Positions 36,815 through 51,479 of a stretch of 64,000 nucleotides of DNA are shown piece after piece (position 1 is the first letter of the stretch; each line of letters opens with the position of its first letter). Position numbers and translations under genes: made by a program. The stretch is from Dermatophagoides farinae (Eukaryota > Arthropoda > Arachnida > Sarcoptiformes > Pyroglyphidae): assembly GCF_024713945.1 (NCBI RefSeq), contig NC_134677.1, positions 7,071,001 to 7,135,000 of the forward strand, given 5' to 3'. The notes beneath the pieces were generated by a model. The model made no database searches, was not told the origin of the DNA, and saw only the letters and a list, made by a program, of their open reading frames with translations.

Positions 36815-38023
36815 ATGATGTTTTCCTTACAATTGATGGCCTTCAGCATCGATATTGGTTTGCCTTTGTTTATCCGACGATCTGATTTCAACAATGAAAC
36901 CATCAATAGTGATTTCCAATTAAATTCATCTACAGTTTTCTATGGTTTGAATCAATTTTCACGACTAAATGATTGTCTCTTGAAATATGCTGAGTCTAAA
37001 GGTAATCGAATTAAAATCAAATGGCATTCAAAGGGCAAAGTATTGCTGATTATTCTTTGTCAGGAAGAATATTTACTACGCGAAAAACATCTTGACCGTT
37101 TTCTAGTCCTAATTATAAATGCTATTCAGATGACATGTGGACCTGATGTATTTTTTATCGAAGATTTTGACAAACAAAAACGTGATCTCAAATTTGCTCA
37201 TCATCTATTAGATTGCTTAGTAAATCTCTTTGTATCAACCAATGTTGATAGAATCAATGTGATAGCTCATTCAGTTAATTATGAACCGATTGATCGATCA
37301 AAATCGATCAATTCATTTTTGTCTTTTCTTAATCGACTAGAATCGATACAATATTGGGCTCTATTTGTTCAAGAAAAATTAACATTTGCTAGTAAAGAAT
37401 GGTGGTCAACACTAGTTTCCGATCATCATACTTATTCTTGTTTAATCTGTTATCTGATTAACTCTTTTACCGATACGGTATTAGAAAAAGGAATGGAAAA
37501 AATTACCATTTTTCTCCCCTATGAAAATAATGTTATTCCACAAAATTTGACAATCATTCCATTGGCAAAACATCTACGTGTTTGTTTAATTAGTTCCAAA
37601 AATTCTAACCTTAATTATCTAACATCAGAAATTCCGGCCATCAATGACTCAACAGAACCATCATCTATTCTCAATTCATCATCGTTATTGAATGGCGATA
37701 ATGATAAAGCAATTTCAGCATTCATCATATTCAACACTAAACATCGAATTCATTCTATATATAATCCTACAATAGTACAAAATTATCTAGATGAAATAAT
37801 TGTATTTTGTAATTGTGATTTTAATTCTGAAAATGAACAAGATTCTATCATTGCTAACGACCATTTAATTATGTGCAAGATCAGCAATAAACATTTTATT
37901 CTATGTACTTTATTCACATCAATCAATCAACAACAATTATCATTGCAAAAATTGAAAAAATTAACAAAAAATTTAGCCTTTAATCTTTTGAATTTGAATA
38001 AAAATAAATCAATTTGGCCATGA
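36815..38023 (+). CDS. fy: Fuzzy homolog, planar cell polarity and ciliogenesis effector (CPLANE3)
   Basis: Fuzzy works with Inturned in the CPLANE complex, which acts downstream of Frizzled in planar polarity and as a Rab-activating and ciliogenesis factor. One exon of 402 residues; human FUZ is 418. Family features in order: an N-terminal longin-like start with GLPLFIRRS, FYGLNQFSRLNDCLLKYAES, the hydrophobic strand GKVLLIILCQEEYLLREKHL, then FAHHLLDCLV, and in the centre ASKEWWSTL, which matches the conserved WW of FUZ, followed by KITIFLPYEN. The C-terminal third has a Ser/Asn-rich loop, then a third longin-like segment. The ATG at 36815 is followed by further Mets at 36818 and 36836; the longest is chosen. 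Overall identity is low, so the call rests on order and spacing of motifs. Confidence 0.8.
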   Translation: MMFSLQLMAFSIDIGLPLFIRRSDFNNETINSDFQLNSSTVFYGLNQFSRLNDCLLKYAESKGNRIKIKWHSKGKVLLIILCQEEYLLREKHLDRFLVLIINAIQMTCGPDVFFIEDFDKQKRDLKFAHHLLDCLVNLFVSTNVDRINVIAHSVNYEPIDRSKSINSFLSFLNRLESIQYWALFVQEKLTFASKEWWSTLVSDHHTYSCLICYLINSFTDTVLEKGMEKITIFLPYENNVIPQNLTIIPLAKHLRVCLISSKNSNLNYLTSEIPAINDSTEPSSILNSSSLLNGDNDKAISAFIIFNTKHRIHSIYNPTIVQNYLDEIIVFCNCDFNSENEQDSIIANDHLIMCKISNKHFILCTLFTSINQQQLSLQKLKKLTKNLAFNLLNLNKNKSIWP

Positions 38024-41000
38024 AATTTTTTTTTTTTTTTTGAATAAAATATTTTTCCACCACTAGATGTCATTACAAGAACGAAATTTACAAACTGTTG
38101 CGCATTCAAAAAGAAATGTGTTTTTTTTACGAGTTTTTTTCATTTGATTTTCAAATAATGAAATGACAAAAAAAAATCGTGGTTGAAGTTTTTTTTCTAT
38201 ATTCTTGAAATTTTTTTTTTTAGTTGCTAAAGCAGGTGTACGACTGAAAAAAAAATTCATTGCTATATAATGTAATGACAGATAACATTGGTAATTAATG
38301 ACTAAAGAGAAAGAAGAAAAAAAATGATGACCAGTGTACCATCAATTATGGATTGGTAGTATCTAATGATGATGATGATGATAATGATAATCATCATCAT
38401 CAAAAACCATTCGCGTGTCATCGAAATTCGAACCTAAAATGATGATGACATTGGCATTTTTTAAATTATTAGCTAAACACTATCAAGCTTGAATCAATCG
38501 AATACCAATTGGATTGATCCAACAATAAAAAAAATGAATACACGTGTTAATTTGATTGTTGTTCATTGTCGTTGATGATTATGATGATGAGCAGCTTGTC
38601 AATGTCTTATATTCACAGTTAGTCAAACAGTTTTTCCAGCCCAATGATCATACCTAGATAGAATCACTATTATTTTATAATCATTATTATCATCATCAAA
38701 ATTAACTTTAAACTTTCCATATGTTCCATGAACGGTTCATCATCATCATCATCATAACCAACGGTATATTTGCATGTAGCAAGCGTATTTTGTCCATATG
38801 TCTTGAATTATTGAAGTAAAAAAAAAATTAATAAAAATAAGATAACCACCTACTAACATGTTGCTGCTACTATGGTAACATGATAATTTGATAGTCATTG
38901 AGGTGATCATCAGCATCATCATGGCCAAAGACCATAGTTTTTCTTTGGTACGGTTTTACAAACTATCCATCCAGTCAACCAGACACCCCTAGACATAAAC
39001 CTGTTTGATCAAGCGTTCAATCATGGTGATGATAATGATGATGGTAATGATTTTGAGAAAATCACACATTCATGAGTGTTTTTTTTTCTTTGGTGAAGAA
39101 TCACCAATTTTCGGTTCATGATAATGAACCATGAATATTTCGTATCTTTTTTTTCAAGGCATATGCCGTCAATTAAGAACACATCAAACACACATTTGGC
39201 GGCCGATTACATTTGATCCTGAAACATTTGCTGTATGTCTGAAGATTTTTTTTTTGTTGAATATTTACCGACTGCGTCAACATCTCGATCAATCGATGTG
39301 ATCAGACCAAAAAAAAGAGAGGGGAAAAAATTATCGGCTAAACCAAATAATCAGGACTAACGAAGCAATCAAAAAAAAAAAATCTGTTTGATGATGATTT
39401 TGACCTAACCAAACCTTATCGCTGACCGACAGGCGATTAAACGGAAAAAGCTTTAATATATAATAATATGAATTGGTTACCTTTTCGATTTTATATGATC
39501 AATATATCATGAATGAAGCGAATTCGATTTGAGGAAATGAGAGGGGGGAAATCATTCATAATAATCAAAAGATGACGAGTGCAGCAGCTTGCTTGTTTTC
39601 TGGATCATCATTATTCCCAATGAAATGGCTCGTGTCGCTAACCTTTATGGTTTATTCTTTGGATTTGATGTGCATGTGTATGTTGTTGATTAAACTAAGG
39701 CTAGGTCCTTCTGGTTTGTTTAGCAAAAAAAAAAATCCATAGAGTACACACACACACACACATAAACACGCAGAGAATAGGATATGATTGGATGTGGATA
39801 AGCATTTTGGAACCTAATGAACGTCCATACTATTCAAACACCATAGAGGCAAATCATGATGAAAGAAAAGAAAACGGACACTAAAAATTTTTGGGTGCAA
39901 CAATTACACATTATAAAAAAAACTCCACGGTAAATATAATAATAATAATAATAACGAGGAAGAAATGAAATATGCAACAGCAACAGCAGGCAGGTGCGGT
40001 CCAAATTTTGAACCATTTTGAATATTATATTTAGTGAATAACCTAACAAACACTCGCTTATGGCCCGTGTTCGCTCTTATGAATATAATACATATGACCG
40101 ACAACGTTTGTTTTCTATTGATGGCACGCGACTGTTGATGATGATGGCCAACAGCATTTGCAGTTTTGAGTTCTTATTAGTATATCCATTATCATCATCA
40201 TGTGTGCACGCGTTAAATTTTTCTTTTTTTTTTTTTTGGTTGTTGTTATTGGTTTGTTGTTGTGTTCACCTTTCACCATTTGGTTTGGTACACGACAACC
40301 GCCATCAGCCGTCAATAGCAGCAGGTTCTCGATTCGGTTATATCTGAGCATAAAGCAAAAAGAAAATGAGAGAGAGAGAGGTCATACCAGTTTCGAAAAA
40401 ATCAAACAACAACAACAACAATAATAATAATAACGAAAAATTTTCTTCGCTATATCCATACAATCTGGATCAATAAAGTCATACTAACTAATGGAACTCT
40501 AGATTTCGCTTTCATTTTTGCAAGCAAACATAATTGTCCATCATCATCATCATCATCATCAATGATCAGACATGAATTTAGCTAAAATGTCGGTTACAAT
40601 TTTTTTTCCACCCATAGCGATTTTCGATAAATGTGAAACTCATTTATAGAAACTACTAAATATATCATATTCAACATTTAAAATCTAAATCACTTACACT
40701 GACCATATCTTTCAAATCAGACTGTCAGACAAACAAAAAAAAAATAGAAAAAACAACGGATTGGATGACATCATTGGATCATGACTATGACCATGGTATC
40801 GCGCGTATGGTCTTTTTTCAAACTTTTCATATCCATCCGTCCATGTTTCATTTCAGATCGTGACCGAGGCACGCGTCCATTTTTTTTCCTCTTCTTTCCT
40901 TCTTCTAAAAACATCTGCCTTTGACACGTGCAATATGTGTGACCCTTAGGGTCATTGTTTGACCTGAAATGAAATGAACGAAATCGTAAGGAAATGGACG

Positions 41001-44000
41001 ACCCAATATGTGACCGGACTGATACAGACGACGATATACAGGCACACATAGATATATAGCTAAAATGTCTAATGTGTGTAATGGAAATTTAAGGGTTTTT
41101 TTCTGAACTTTTTTGCTTCTTACATTATCCAGTGGCAATAACATTAGTCCATTTATTTCTGGTTCTTGTTTTATCGGTTGACTTTTGACTTGAATGGTCA
41201 CTTGTTCCATATGTATCCGGTTGAAAGTTTCTAATTTCAGTCTGTCGGCCTATTATGATGATACTATTTTCATTTCTAAATTCATTTTTGCTGATTCTGC
41301 TAACAAAAACAAAGAACTTTATCAGACAAATGTCAAGTAATGCACCTTCAAACGAACATAGTATAACCAAAACAAAAAGAAAAGAAAAAATCTAACCGAC
41401 ATTGAACCAAACTTAACCAGCCGATGAATGTATACGATTTGTTTGATCTGGTTGAATGGCCATATATTTGCCGTTGGTCGGTGTAGCACACGAATCATAT
41501 TTAATTCACACGCAACATTATGATGAAAGTTCCTTTCATTGGTATATGCGTGTGTGTGTGTGTGTGTCATCATTCCTAACGGTTTATAACGGTTTTCTCT
41601 CTGTTCTCGATTTAGTCAACCAATTGAATATGTTTAACATCACACACATGATTCACACGGTCCAAATTTTTTTCCCACCAATCCAAATAACAATCAAAAA
41701 TTAAAACTAGGAATCTGGGAACTGGTGTGTGCTGGTAATCCAAAAAAAAAATGATCCAAATGGTTTGAATAAAAATGTTAATGATTCAATACGACGCATT
41801 GCTCTTGTTCAATTCAATTCAGGTCGATTTGTATGCGCCTGTTGAATTAATGGTTTCACACACTCACACACACACACACTGGAACTAATTCAATGTTTCA
41901 TCTATAAATTTCACACACACACACACACACACACAATCATAAACACACTGCTGGTGCTGGTCATTATGTTTCACATACGAAAGAATATTAAAAAAAACAA
42001 GAATCCCATTAAATTCCAAACACAATCCAGGCAAGGACAATTCCCACACCCTATCATAAAGTTATATGGATATAATATTTCACACACAATCATTATTTGG
42101 AACAATTTGCCAATGAACATTTTCAGACAATTTTCACATCCAATCACCATATGGACATCATTATTATCATCATCATCATGGATCATCTTTTTTTTCTTTT
42201 TTGTTGCATGAATAAATTAAAAACATCAGTTATATAGTTTATATATGGTTTTTTTCTCATTGAACTCTGAATTCAAATTAATTTGGACCAATCACACCTG
42301 GTGATATTGTTGGAATTTTCACTTTCATCATTTATATATGAACATTATGATTATTTTTTTTCAAATAAATCAATGAATGTATTAGGATCAACGGCCGCAA
42401 ATATGTTGCACGCTTTTTTTCTCTCTTTCTCTTGACAAGTCATATACTTACATTGGGAAAAAAAACCTGCCCTGGTTTTTTTTGGCACCGTTCACCTGGC
42501 CAAGTTCGCATGTGATCCAATCGAATAGAGCAGAAAAAAATATATAAATCGATAAAGTTGAATAAATGAAAATAATATGAACGCGTGCAAAATGTCTGTC
42601 GATTTTTTTTCTGTTTTGTTTTCAAATCATGAATAAAGCATTTATATAAAGGTATATAAGGTAAAAATCAGCACGTGCCCAATTCAGTCTTATTATTATT
42701 ATTATTTTTATTGAAAGACAGTGAATGTTTTCATTAATACAGAGACAGAGAGAAAGGAAACACACATGGCTAAAACGGGACATTTTCATATCCCGGATAC
42801 CTGTAGACTATTTTTCGTTTGTTTGTTTCTTTCATTATTCTTATTGAAACAAATCGAACATATGGAACGATGGAACACAAGGTGTTTTTCACAAATATAT
42901 TTTTTTTTTATAAATGTACGTAGGTAATTTCAAACAAAAAAAAATTGGGGAACCACCCCTCCTTCAACTTGTGAACCAAAGAGTGGTGATGATTCATTCA
43001 TTCTTATATTGAACATATGACTTGTGAAGCAGGTAAAAAAAAGAATGTTATCCTGATATGGTTGAGACCTAGGCTAAATATTGTTTTTATTCACTGTGTG
43101 TGTGTGTGTATGTATGAATTTTTCATTTCAGACACAGTTGTCTTGAGGCCATACATGCCACATGGCAAGTGTCTTAAAGCGGTACGTGTTTTTGGCACGC
43201 GTGCAGCTGCTTGGCTAGCTCTGCTATAGTTTGGTGAATGAATGGCCAATTTACTATTATCTGAATGTATATTTTTTTGACCGAGAAAAAACGATAGACT
43301 TTGTGTGGCACGAGCGCTGCACACATGTGACGCGAAATTTTTCTTTTTCTTTTTTCATCTTCGATGATCTGGCTGATTTCTCTTTAGGGTTGTTGTTGTT
43401 GTTGTTTTTTGGATGGCTTTTTTGGAATGAAATCTGTTGATTGTGGATTTTGTTTTTGTGTGTGTGTGTGTCTTGAATAATGGTGTTTGTCGTATCTCCC
43501 GTTAATAGCTTTCATGATTGTATGAATGTAAGTGTGTGTATGCTATCGACATTTTTTTTCACAATTTATGCCTTCGGGTTTTTGCAAATAAACTACCACG
43601 ACGACGAAAAGAGACGATTTATTCAAATAGCTAGTCAAATTGGCAAACAGATTGGCAGCAATGAGGTGCTTTCGACGGCCATTGGATGATGACGATGATG
43701 ATGATGATGATGGTGATGATGATCATCATCGTGGCCATTCTTGGAACATAAGGGGCCAACAAAGAATGTATTTCGAACCACCTGTCACACAAAAATTGGC
43801 CTGGTCAAACAGAAAAAAAAATCTGCCAGGCTATTTTGTGGTGAAAAAAAATTTCTTTTTTTTTTGACTGATGATGATGACGATGATGATGATTGTACAC
43901 TTGCCATTTGCTTTGGCGAAAATCTGATTTTTTTTCTTTCTTTTTTTTGATGTCCATTTTATAGCCTAAAACGAGAAAAAAATCTGGACATCACACAAGT

Positions 44001-45119
44001 GTTATTCATTGAATCAAATTTTTTTTTCTTTTACGAAAAATATTCATTATATGTGCACACGCACATAGTTTCACATTCAATTGATCGTCTTTGTCGATAA
44101 TGAATTTTTTTTTGTATTTATTAAATAAAAATAACGAAGAAACCGACCGGATATTGTTCATTGTTTGTTGTTCCGGAATTTAAAAAGAATTGGCAAGTGT
44201 TTATCTCAATAATAATAATAACAAACAAACAAAAAAACAAACAAAACAAAGGATGTTTCATCTTAAATTGGTTACAATAACCGCTTGTTTTGTTTTATTA
44301 ATTTTTCTAGGTTTGTTCAGTTTTCATTTGTGCTATTGTTGTTGTTGTTGATTTGCAAATTGATTTTTTCACGCTACTATGATTAGCTAATTGATTTTTT
44401 TGAAACGTGAAAGGCCAAAAAAAATCGATAGATTTTGGTTATTCGTTAATTCATTCTAAGCTAATGATGCTAAAAAAGGGTGTATTCATCAATACGTATT
44501 GGTCATTATATATGATGAAAATATATTTCAAAAACTAAAGAAAAAAACAAACAAACAAAAATTGTCATTTAAACCACCTGTTAGATCCATCCATGATGAT
44601 GACGATGATGATGATGATGAGTTGATGGCAATCATTTCGGATCAGATTCATTAGTTACAATCATCATCATCATCATCAAACGTCTTAATTTAGTGTCGAC
44701 AATTTAGTGCCAAAACAACAACAACGACCACGACATTGATGAAGATAATGATGACATCCAGAACTAAAAAAAAAACATGAAGCAATCTGCCATGATTGTA
44801 ATTTTTTTTTCTTCTATTTTTCCTTCTTCTTGGTTTGTTCGTATGTTGGATGTGGAATGTTTGGGATTGAGCATTGAAAAATTACATCCCATCACCACCA
44901 TCACCACACACACACACACACCGACATACTATTGCACTTGATTTTCGGAAAACTTTTTTTTTATTTTCTCATTCTGACCATCGTTTGAGCATTTGGTTTT
45001 TTTTATAACAAAAAAAATATATATATAAAAAACAATTTTCATCCTGAAAAACAAAACTACCCGATTGTTGAGGTCAACAACATATTACAACAACATTATG
45101 ATCGAAAGAAAAAAAACAT

Positions 45120-45151
<32 letters not shown>

Positions 45152-47442
45152 TATCATCAAAGGAAATATGTCCGAGTTTGATGATGATGATGATGATGAC
45201 GACGAGGATAATATATTAGTTCCTTGGAAAAAAGATCGCTACGATGCTATGCGTAGCAAGATTATAATAATAATAACAACAACAACGAAAACAAAAAAAA
45301 TTCATTTGATTTTTGTTTGTTCTCGATCCGTCTAAGGATGAAATTTGTGTGTGTGGTGTGTGGTTTGGTTTGGTTTGATTTGGTGTTCAAGAGAATAAAT
45401 GACCCGACCATAACATTTTCACAATGATCACAACAATATAATAGCACAGGTTAGAAAATGCGTTGTAATTTAAATGAATCAATCAATTTTCCATATATTC
45501 GCAGAACTCATTGGGAATATTCCCTTCCAATTTTTTTTCGAGTATAGTATTTTTTTATGAAAGTCTCACATAGGATTTCACTTTATTTTTTTTTTTTTGA
45601 CCTCTTGTTCAACCTTCAGTGAAAAAAAAATTCTATAAAACAGGTGAACCACCACCACCACCACCTTCACCAGGTAAACATTGTGATTGAATTAAAAATC
45701 AACTTTTTTTTGGTTTATTTGACCATTTTTTTTCCTATGAACAATAATAAGAAAAGAAAAATGAATGAAATGGTTTTTTTTCCTAAATACAAAAGATTTG
45801 TGAAGAACACATTGAAAAAATTTTGAATTCACTTGAAACGAGAACAAAAAATTTTCTTTTTTTTACCTTCGTTCTTCATTCTGTCCTTTTTTTTTTTTGT
45901 TGGTGACCGAAAATATTATTATTATTATAAACCTGCTTCTGTCAATGACAAGTTGCAGCTCCAGTGGAATAAAGAAAGAAGGAGAAAAGAAAAAGAAAAG
46001 GGAAATGGATCCGGCCGTCTAATACAGGTCATATATATTTTTTTGTACGATATGTGTGTGTTTGTGTGAGAAAGGTAAAAATCAACAATGTAAAAAACCC
46101 AGTTCAAGCTACTGAAACTGAATTTTTAAGAAATTTTTTTTTTTTTTTTTGAAAGAATTGAAAAAGCCAGCTCAACTGTCACGGTCCCCAATATTTGGAA
46201 CATTGATGATGATGGTGATGAAGGAAGACTATCCGATAAAAATTGGTGAGCAGGTGTGTCTAGGTGTATTGGGAGATTACATTTTAGCAATATATGGTTT
46301 ATAAAGCAAAACAATATCGGGACTTTACTAAGATTTTTCCCTTTTTTTCACTGCTCCCCTTATCTTTTTAGCTATTACAGCTACTGAATAGTGACAATGA
46401 ACGATTTTTTTTCTCTAGCTATACCGACGATATAGCTTCCTTCTGGACCGAGCCTTTTTCATGTAATTTCACACACACACACACAGAGAGACTACACAAA
46501 ATGTATTCAATCATTTGACATGTAAGAATACACAAAAGATTTTTTTTTTAACCTGAACCTGAATTAAATAAGGACTTACAGGTTACTCACATTTAAATAT
46601 AAACATTGAATCGACCGACAATTTAGCCAAGACTTCATTGTCAATTGATAATCATAGTTGATGAAAATGTTTGAAGAAAAAAAAACATTCCTATATATGG
46701 TCCAATGTCTCCTTTTTGTTCCTTTACCTGTGTATTTGGTTCGCAAACTTTTGACAAAAATTTGATTTTTTTTCTCTCTCTCTCTCTGTCTAATTGATCA
46801 ACTTACTGTTGTTGTTATCGTGATTTATAAATGTACAAGTTTATCTAAAGAAAAAAAAGAACCAAGTCTTTTTCCGCTCTTTGGATCGAAATTCGGCCAG
46901 TGACCGAGACAGTGCGGTGTTCAGATCTTTATTCTTCGGTTTTTTTCTTTTCTGCACCTTACTAAAATCTTCGATAATATAGTACAACTTGTTTCATCCG
47001 GTGAAACAAGGATGGAACAAAGGGGACAGTACTACTATTGAATTGGTTTCAGTCAATTGGTTATTATTATTATTGAGTTACAATCAATATCAATTTTGAC
47101 CACCGGAACTTGGTTGATTGGAGTATAAATCTGTTTTTTTTTCTTGAACAGTAACCACTATCTATTTAGAGTCAATAGCCGACACATATGAACAAAATGA
47201 GAATCTTTCTCTCATCATTGATGATCATCATCACTCACTTACTACCCCTATTTTGAAGGTTAAACGAGACCAACAAGACCCACACACACACACACACACA
47301 CAGAGAGACACCAAAGCCCCAGAAAAAAAACACAACTGGCAATATTTCGTGAGTGATTCTTCCTGTCTGGTAATATGGTTTGTTTAGGAAAATAATATAT
47401 AACAAGATGATGATGATGACCGTATGTGGTTTATAACATTTT

Positions 47443-47478
<36 letters not shown>

Positions 47479-48425
47479 CTCGTACACTTATAATCATCTA
47501 ATTGAGATTTCGTATACCATATACACACACACACCAAACACAATTTACCAATTCAATGATCATAGACTCGAACAAACATGAAAAAAAACGGAAATGATCA
47601 GATTAACTAACTGGCTCAATAATGGTGATGATTTGATGATGACGATGATGGTGATGAGCTGCCATTTGCACATGATATTTTTTTTTTTTACCTGCAACGG
47701 ATTTGGGTTTGGTCTATTATATTTGTATATATTCACAACTATAGTAACAACATGAACAACAACAACAACAACAATTATTATTATTTGAGGGAAATTAGAT
47801 TTTTTTTTCTCATTCTTCTTATTTTTTTTTATTGAGATTGTATATATGGTCAGGAAAGAAAAACGATTATTATAATAAGAATCCAATAACAATAACAGTG
47901 ACATTTGGATGTTTGAAAAAAAAATTTTCGATGGATGCATACTTTGAATATTTTTTTTATTATTATTATTTCATTGACAATGAAAAAAAAAAAATTCGAA
48001 CCATTATTGACACTGTTCGTTGGAATGTCGTTTTTATTAGTGTTCCATTATCACAATGTTGGAAGGCTGCTAACATTGTGACATTCCATTGAGCTGTTGC
48101 TGCTGCTACTGCTATTGGTGTATCGTATTATCGTTGATGAAATTTTAAAACCTTCATAGTTAGTGTGTTCTACTCTCCATCTTTAAATTGTTTTTTTTTC
48201 CATCATCATCATCATCTTTTGGTGTTTGGCCAATTCAATTGTGTTATGATTGTAAATACAAATTTTTTTTTTCACTTGAAAAAAAGCAGGTAGCAAATGA
48301 TTTTTAGGTCCGTTGAAATTTTATGTGCATTGTTGAACTTTGTCTTTTGTAAATTTTTTTTTTAAGACAGTGTTTGGTATGCAGGTATTACATGTGACAG
48401 ATTTTTAAGAGATGAGGAGGATACA

Positions 48426-48457
<32 letters not shown>

Positions 48458-51400
48458 TCTGACATCATCATATGAAATGGAATTTGAAGGCAAGTGTCGT
48501 ACAAGCCAAACGAAAAAAAAACGATCCAACTATGAAGAAACAACACAAAAGATATTGTCAAGACAATGGATGAGAAATCGTTTCATATCATTTGTACTGG
48601 ATATTTATGCATACCAAACACCCAGTAGCCACCAGTAGTTTCAGTGATCGAAGTAATTTTTTTTTTTTTTTTTAGTTTCGGGATAAAAAAACCAGCAGGA
48701 GAGATTTTTTTTTTCTTTTTCGTTTTCTTTTACATTCATTGAGATCAACCGATGATATTATTGCGCGACAGGTTGTGTACACGTTATGGTGAATTATTCG
48801 TTATAATTTGGAAGGAGAAAATATAATGAAACCATATAAACCACATTAACCGACAAACTGATTTCATTCTTTTTCAATAATGACACATCTTGAATTTGAA
48901 TAATTTTTTTTGTGTATAGTTCGAAAGTTCGAAGGCCTAGAAAAAAAACACCTTCGCTTTTTTAGTCCATTTTTGATTGATGATGATGATTAACAACGTA
49001 TCACCCTGATGAAATGAAATCAGATGAAAACAAGTTGTTAACGATCATTTTTGGTCATAAAAAAAATCTTGGATCGTTGTTGGTTTGAATTACTATGAAC
49101 TATCAACTGAATATATGGCCAAATATCTTTGATGGACGAAACAAAACAAAAAAAAAAAAAATCTAACCAATGATAAATTTCACACGATCCATAAAGTCAC
49201 CTTCATGGATATACCACTGTTTCTATTTCTCTATCTTCTTCATATAATCGGCTTCATATAAATTTCCATTACTTTTTCATCATTTGATCGATTGATGATC
49301 TTGACAAAGTTTTTCTTTCATTTTTTTTTCTTTTTCTTCTTCATATGGAACATTGTTTGCACTCGATGTATTCATATTGGTTGTTGATGATGGTGGATGA
49401 CCTTTATTCGACTTTAAATGTCACATATTTTTATTATTATTATTATTGGTCTTTTGATTTGGGTTTTTGTATACCTGAGGACGGTCAGGTCACCAGACAA
49501 TAATCAGTTCAAAAAAAAAATAGAAACCATAGCTTTATTTCAACAGAAACAATATATTTGAATCTTCAATAATACTTGACAACGAACTGTGAACCCAATT
49601 GATAGAAATAACCGCCATTCTCATCATCAACATCGTCAATGGTCGATCGTCACCTTTTTTTGAAGATCTACGGCTAACCATTGTTGACATAAATTTGATT
49701 GAATACATCTCATCCTTTCTGGTATCCCATCATCTATCGAATTTGATTTTTTCGATTCATTCATTTTCTCTCTATATGATGATCATATTGTTTGATTTGA
49801 ACGTACATCAATGGCTTCTTGGCTTTTTATCTTTCACTAAGGATGTTAATTTGCATTTAATTTTTTTTCTTGCTTGACTTTAACCATCACATCATTTTAT
49901 ATTCATATACACACACACACCATATGGCTATTGTTATTTAGTTCGTATCCCTTCGAGCCCATTTTCATATGAATTGAATTGAATTGAATTTTGGCATTGG
50001 TATTTTTTATTATGTATCGTCATCATCGATCCATTATTATTATTAACTTCCAGTATCCATCCCAGTATTTTGATCATCCATCTACTATCCATCCAAAAGT
50101 TGATCACCATCGATACGTTAGTAAATGTTCATTGTTATTCTAATCAAATCAAAGTAAAAAAAAATTCTGAAAGCGTTAAATAACAAAACCCGAACAATCC
50201 TTCTTCTCCTTATAACAATGAATAATAATAACTCAAACAAACAAAATAGATCAATCAATCAAAATCTGGTGCTGCTTCTTTTTTTCCTCAATTCATTTGA
50301 CATTTATTTGACGTTTATTTGTCTCTTTTTTGTATTTATATTGATTTGATGATGACTTTTATTTGACCTATGATGATTATGATGATGAGCATCACGATCA
50401 CGATTTCATTGGCAATGATAATCATAGATATTGCGATCATGGAAGATCAAATCGATTAGTGTCTATAGTTGAATTCATCTTCGGATCGGATGTTCCAGTT
50501 TTTTTTTCGTTATCTGAACTAGAGAAAAAATCTAAAAGCTAAGCAAAACAAGTGTTTTTGTCCAAGTGTCCTATGACCTCTGTTCTTTTTTTTCGTTTCT
50601 TTTTTTTCTAGCCTTTTAAACTTTGAATTGATTGAAAAATCTGTTGTTGAGCAATAGCAACAGGAAGATAGACTACACACATATCACAGAAAGAAAACTT
50701 GGTGAGGTCCCCAAGTTTTTATTTCTTATTCACTGCAGTAGTCCAGTCAATAAAGTTATTTGAAGAAAAGAAACTTTTTTCTTTTATTTCGATCAATCGG
50801 AATCTAGCAAAAAAAAGCGAAATCTAGCTCGTTTTTTTTGGGACTTTTCACTGTTTTCTGCCTTAGGGGACATGGTAGCGGTCGTTGTCTTCGTCACTGT
50901 CAATTCATCATCATAGTCTAACCAAACAAAAGCACCATCATGTTCCAAGACTCTTGATGCCTAATATCAATGCTTATAACCATAGATTTACTAAACATAT
51001 GCTAACATGGTATGTATATTGTATTTGTCATTGTAATGTATAAGAACCATCCCTGTTCCCACCCATCCGATTGCATCCGATGTATCACCTGCGTTTATTA
51101 TGTTGTTGATAATCGGACACAAATACAAATGTTGTACAGTGTGAATGTTTGTATGTGTGTGTAGTATGGTGGGCAGGCAGACACCTCTTGCATCGTGCTA
51201 CGCTTGCTATTTTTTGACGAAAAGACTACAATTGTATCTGTGTGTGTGTCTCGTGGGACCAATAAATTCAGCGAATGCTAGTACCGTCCATTTCATTCAC
51301 AAGTCTGACATCGACAATCATTCAACAAGCTGAGAGAGGTCACAATCCTGTTGATTATCGAATTTTATAATTCGTAATTTTTTTTCCACACAAAAACCAA

Positions 51401-51479
51401 ACACGAGCCATATGTCATCATCGTTATTTTAGTAATCGAACATTCTATTCTTAATCGTTCAATAATTTAAGAAAAAAAA
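38024..51479. other. 13.4-kb gene desert upstream of snail
   Basis: No recognisable gene on either strand. The sequence is rich in GAT/ATC, CA/TG and T tracts. By eye there are eight CAGGTG/CACCTG E-boxes between 38,233 and 51,091, and a nuclear-receptor-type palindrome at 40940-40954. The position before a developmental repressor suggests enhancers. Confidence 0.5.
40940..40954. promoter_or_regulatory. Everted nuclear-receptor half-site palindrome
   Basis: TGACCCTTAGGGTCA is a perfect 15-bp palindrome made of two half-sites with a 3-base spacer. A further half-site, TGACCT, follows at 40960-40965. This is the sort of site bound by nuclear receptors, but chance occurrence cannot be excluded. 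Confidence 0.45.

Noticed and set aside
43640-43950. Poly-Asp and Asp/His-rich open frames
   Set aside because: They are GAT-repeat readings in several frames, without start context, splice sites or similarity.
44925-44945. TATTGCACTTGA, matching the seed half of miR-92
   Set aside because: The 3' half of the mature sequence does not match and I see no hairpin arm nearby.
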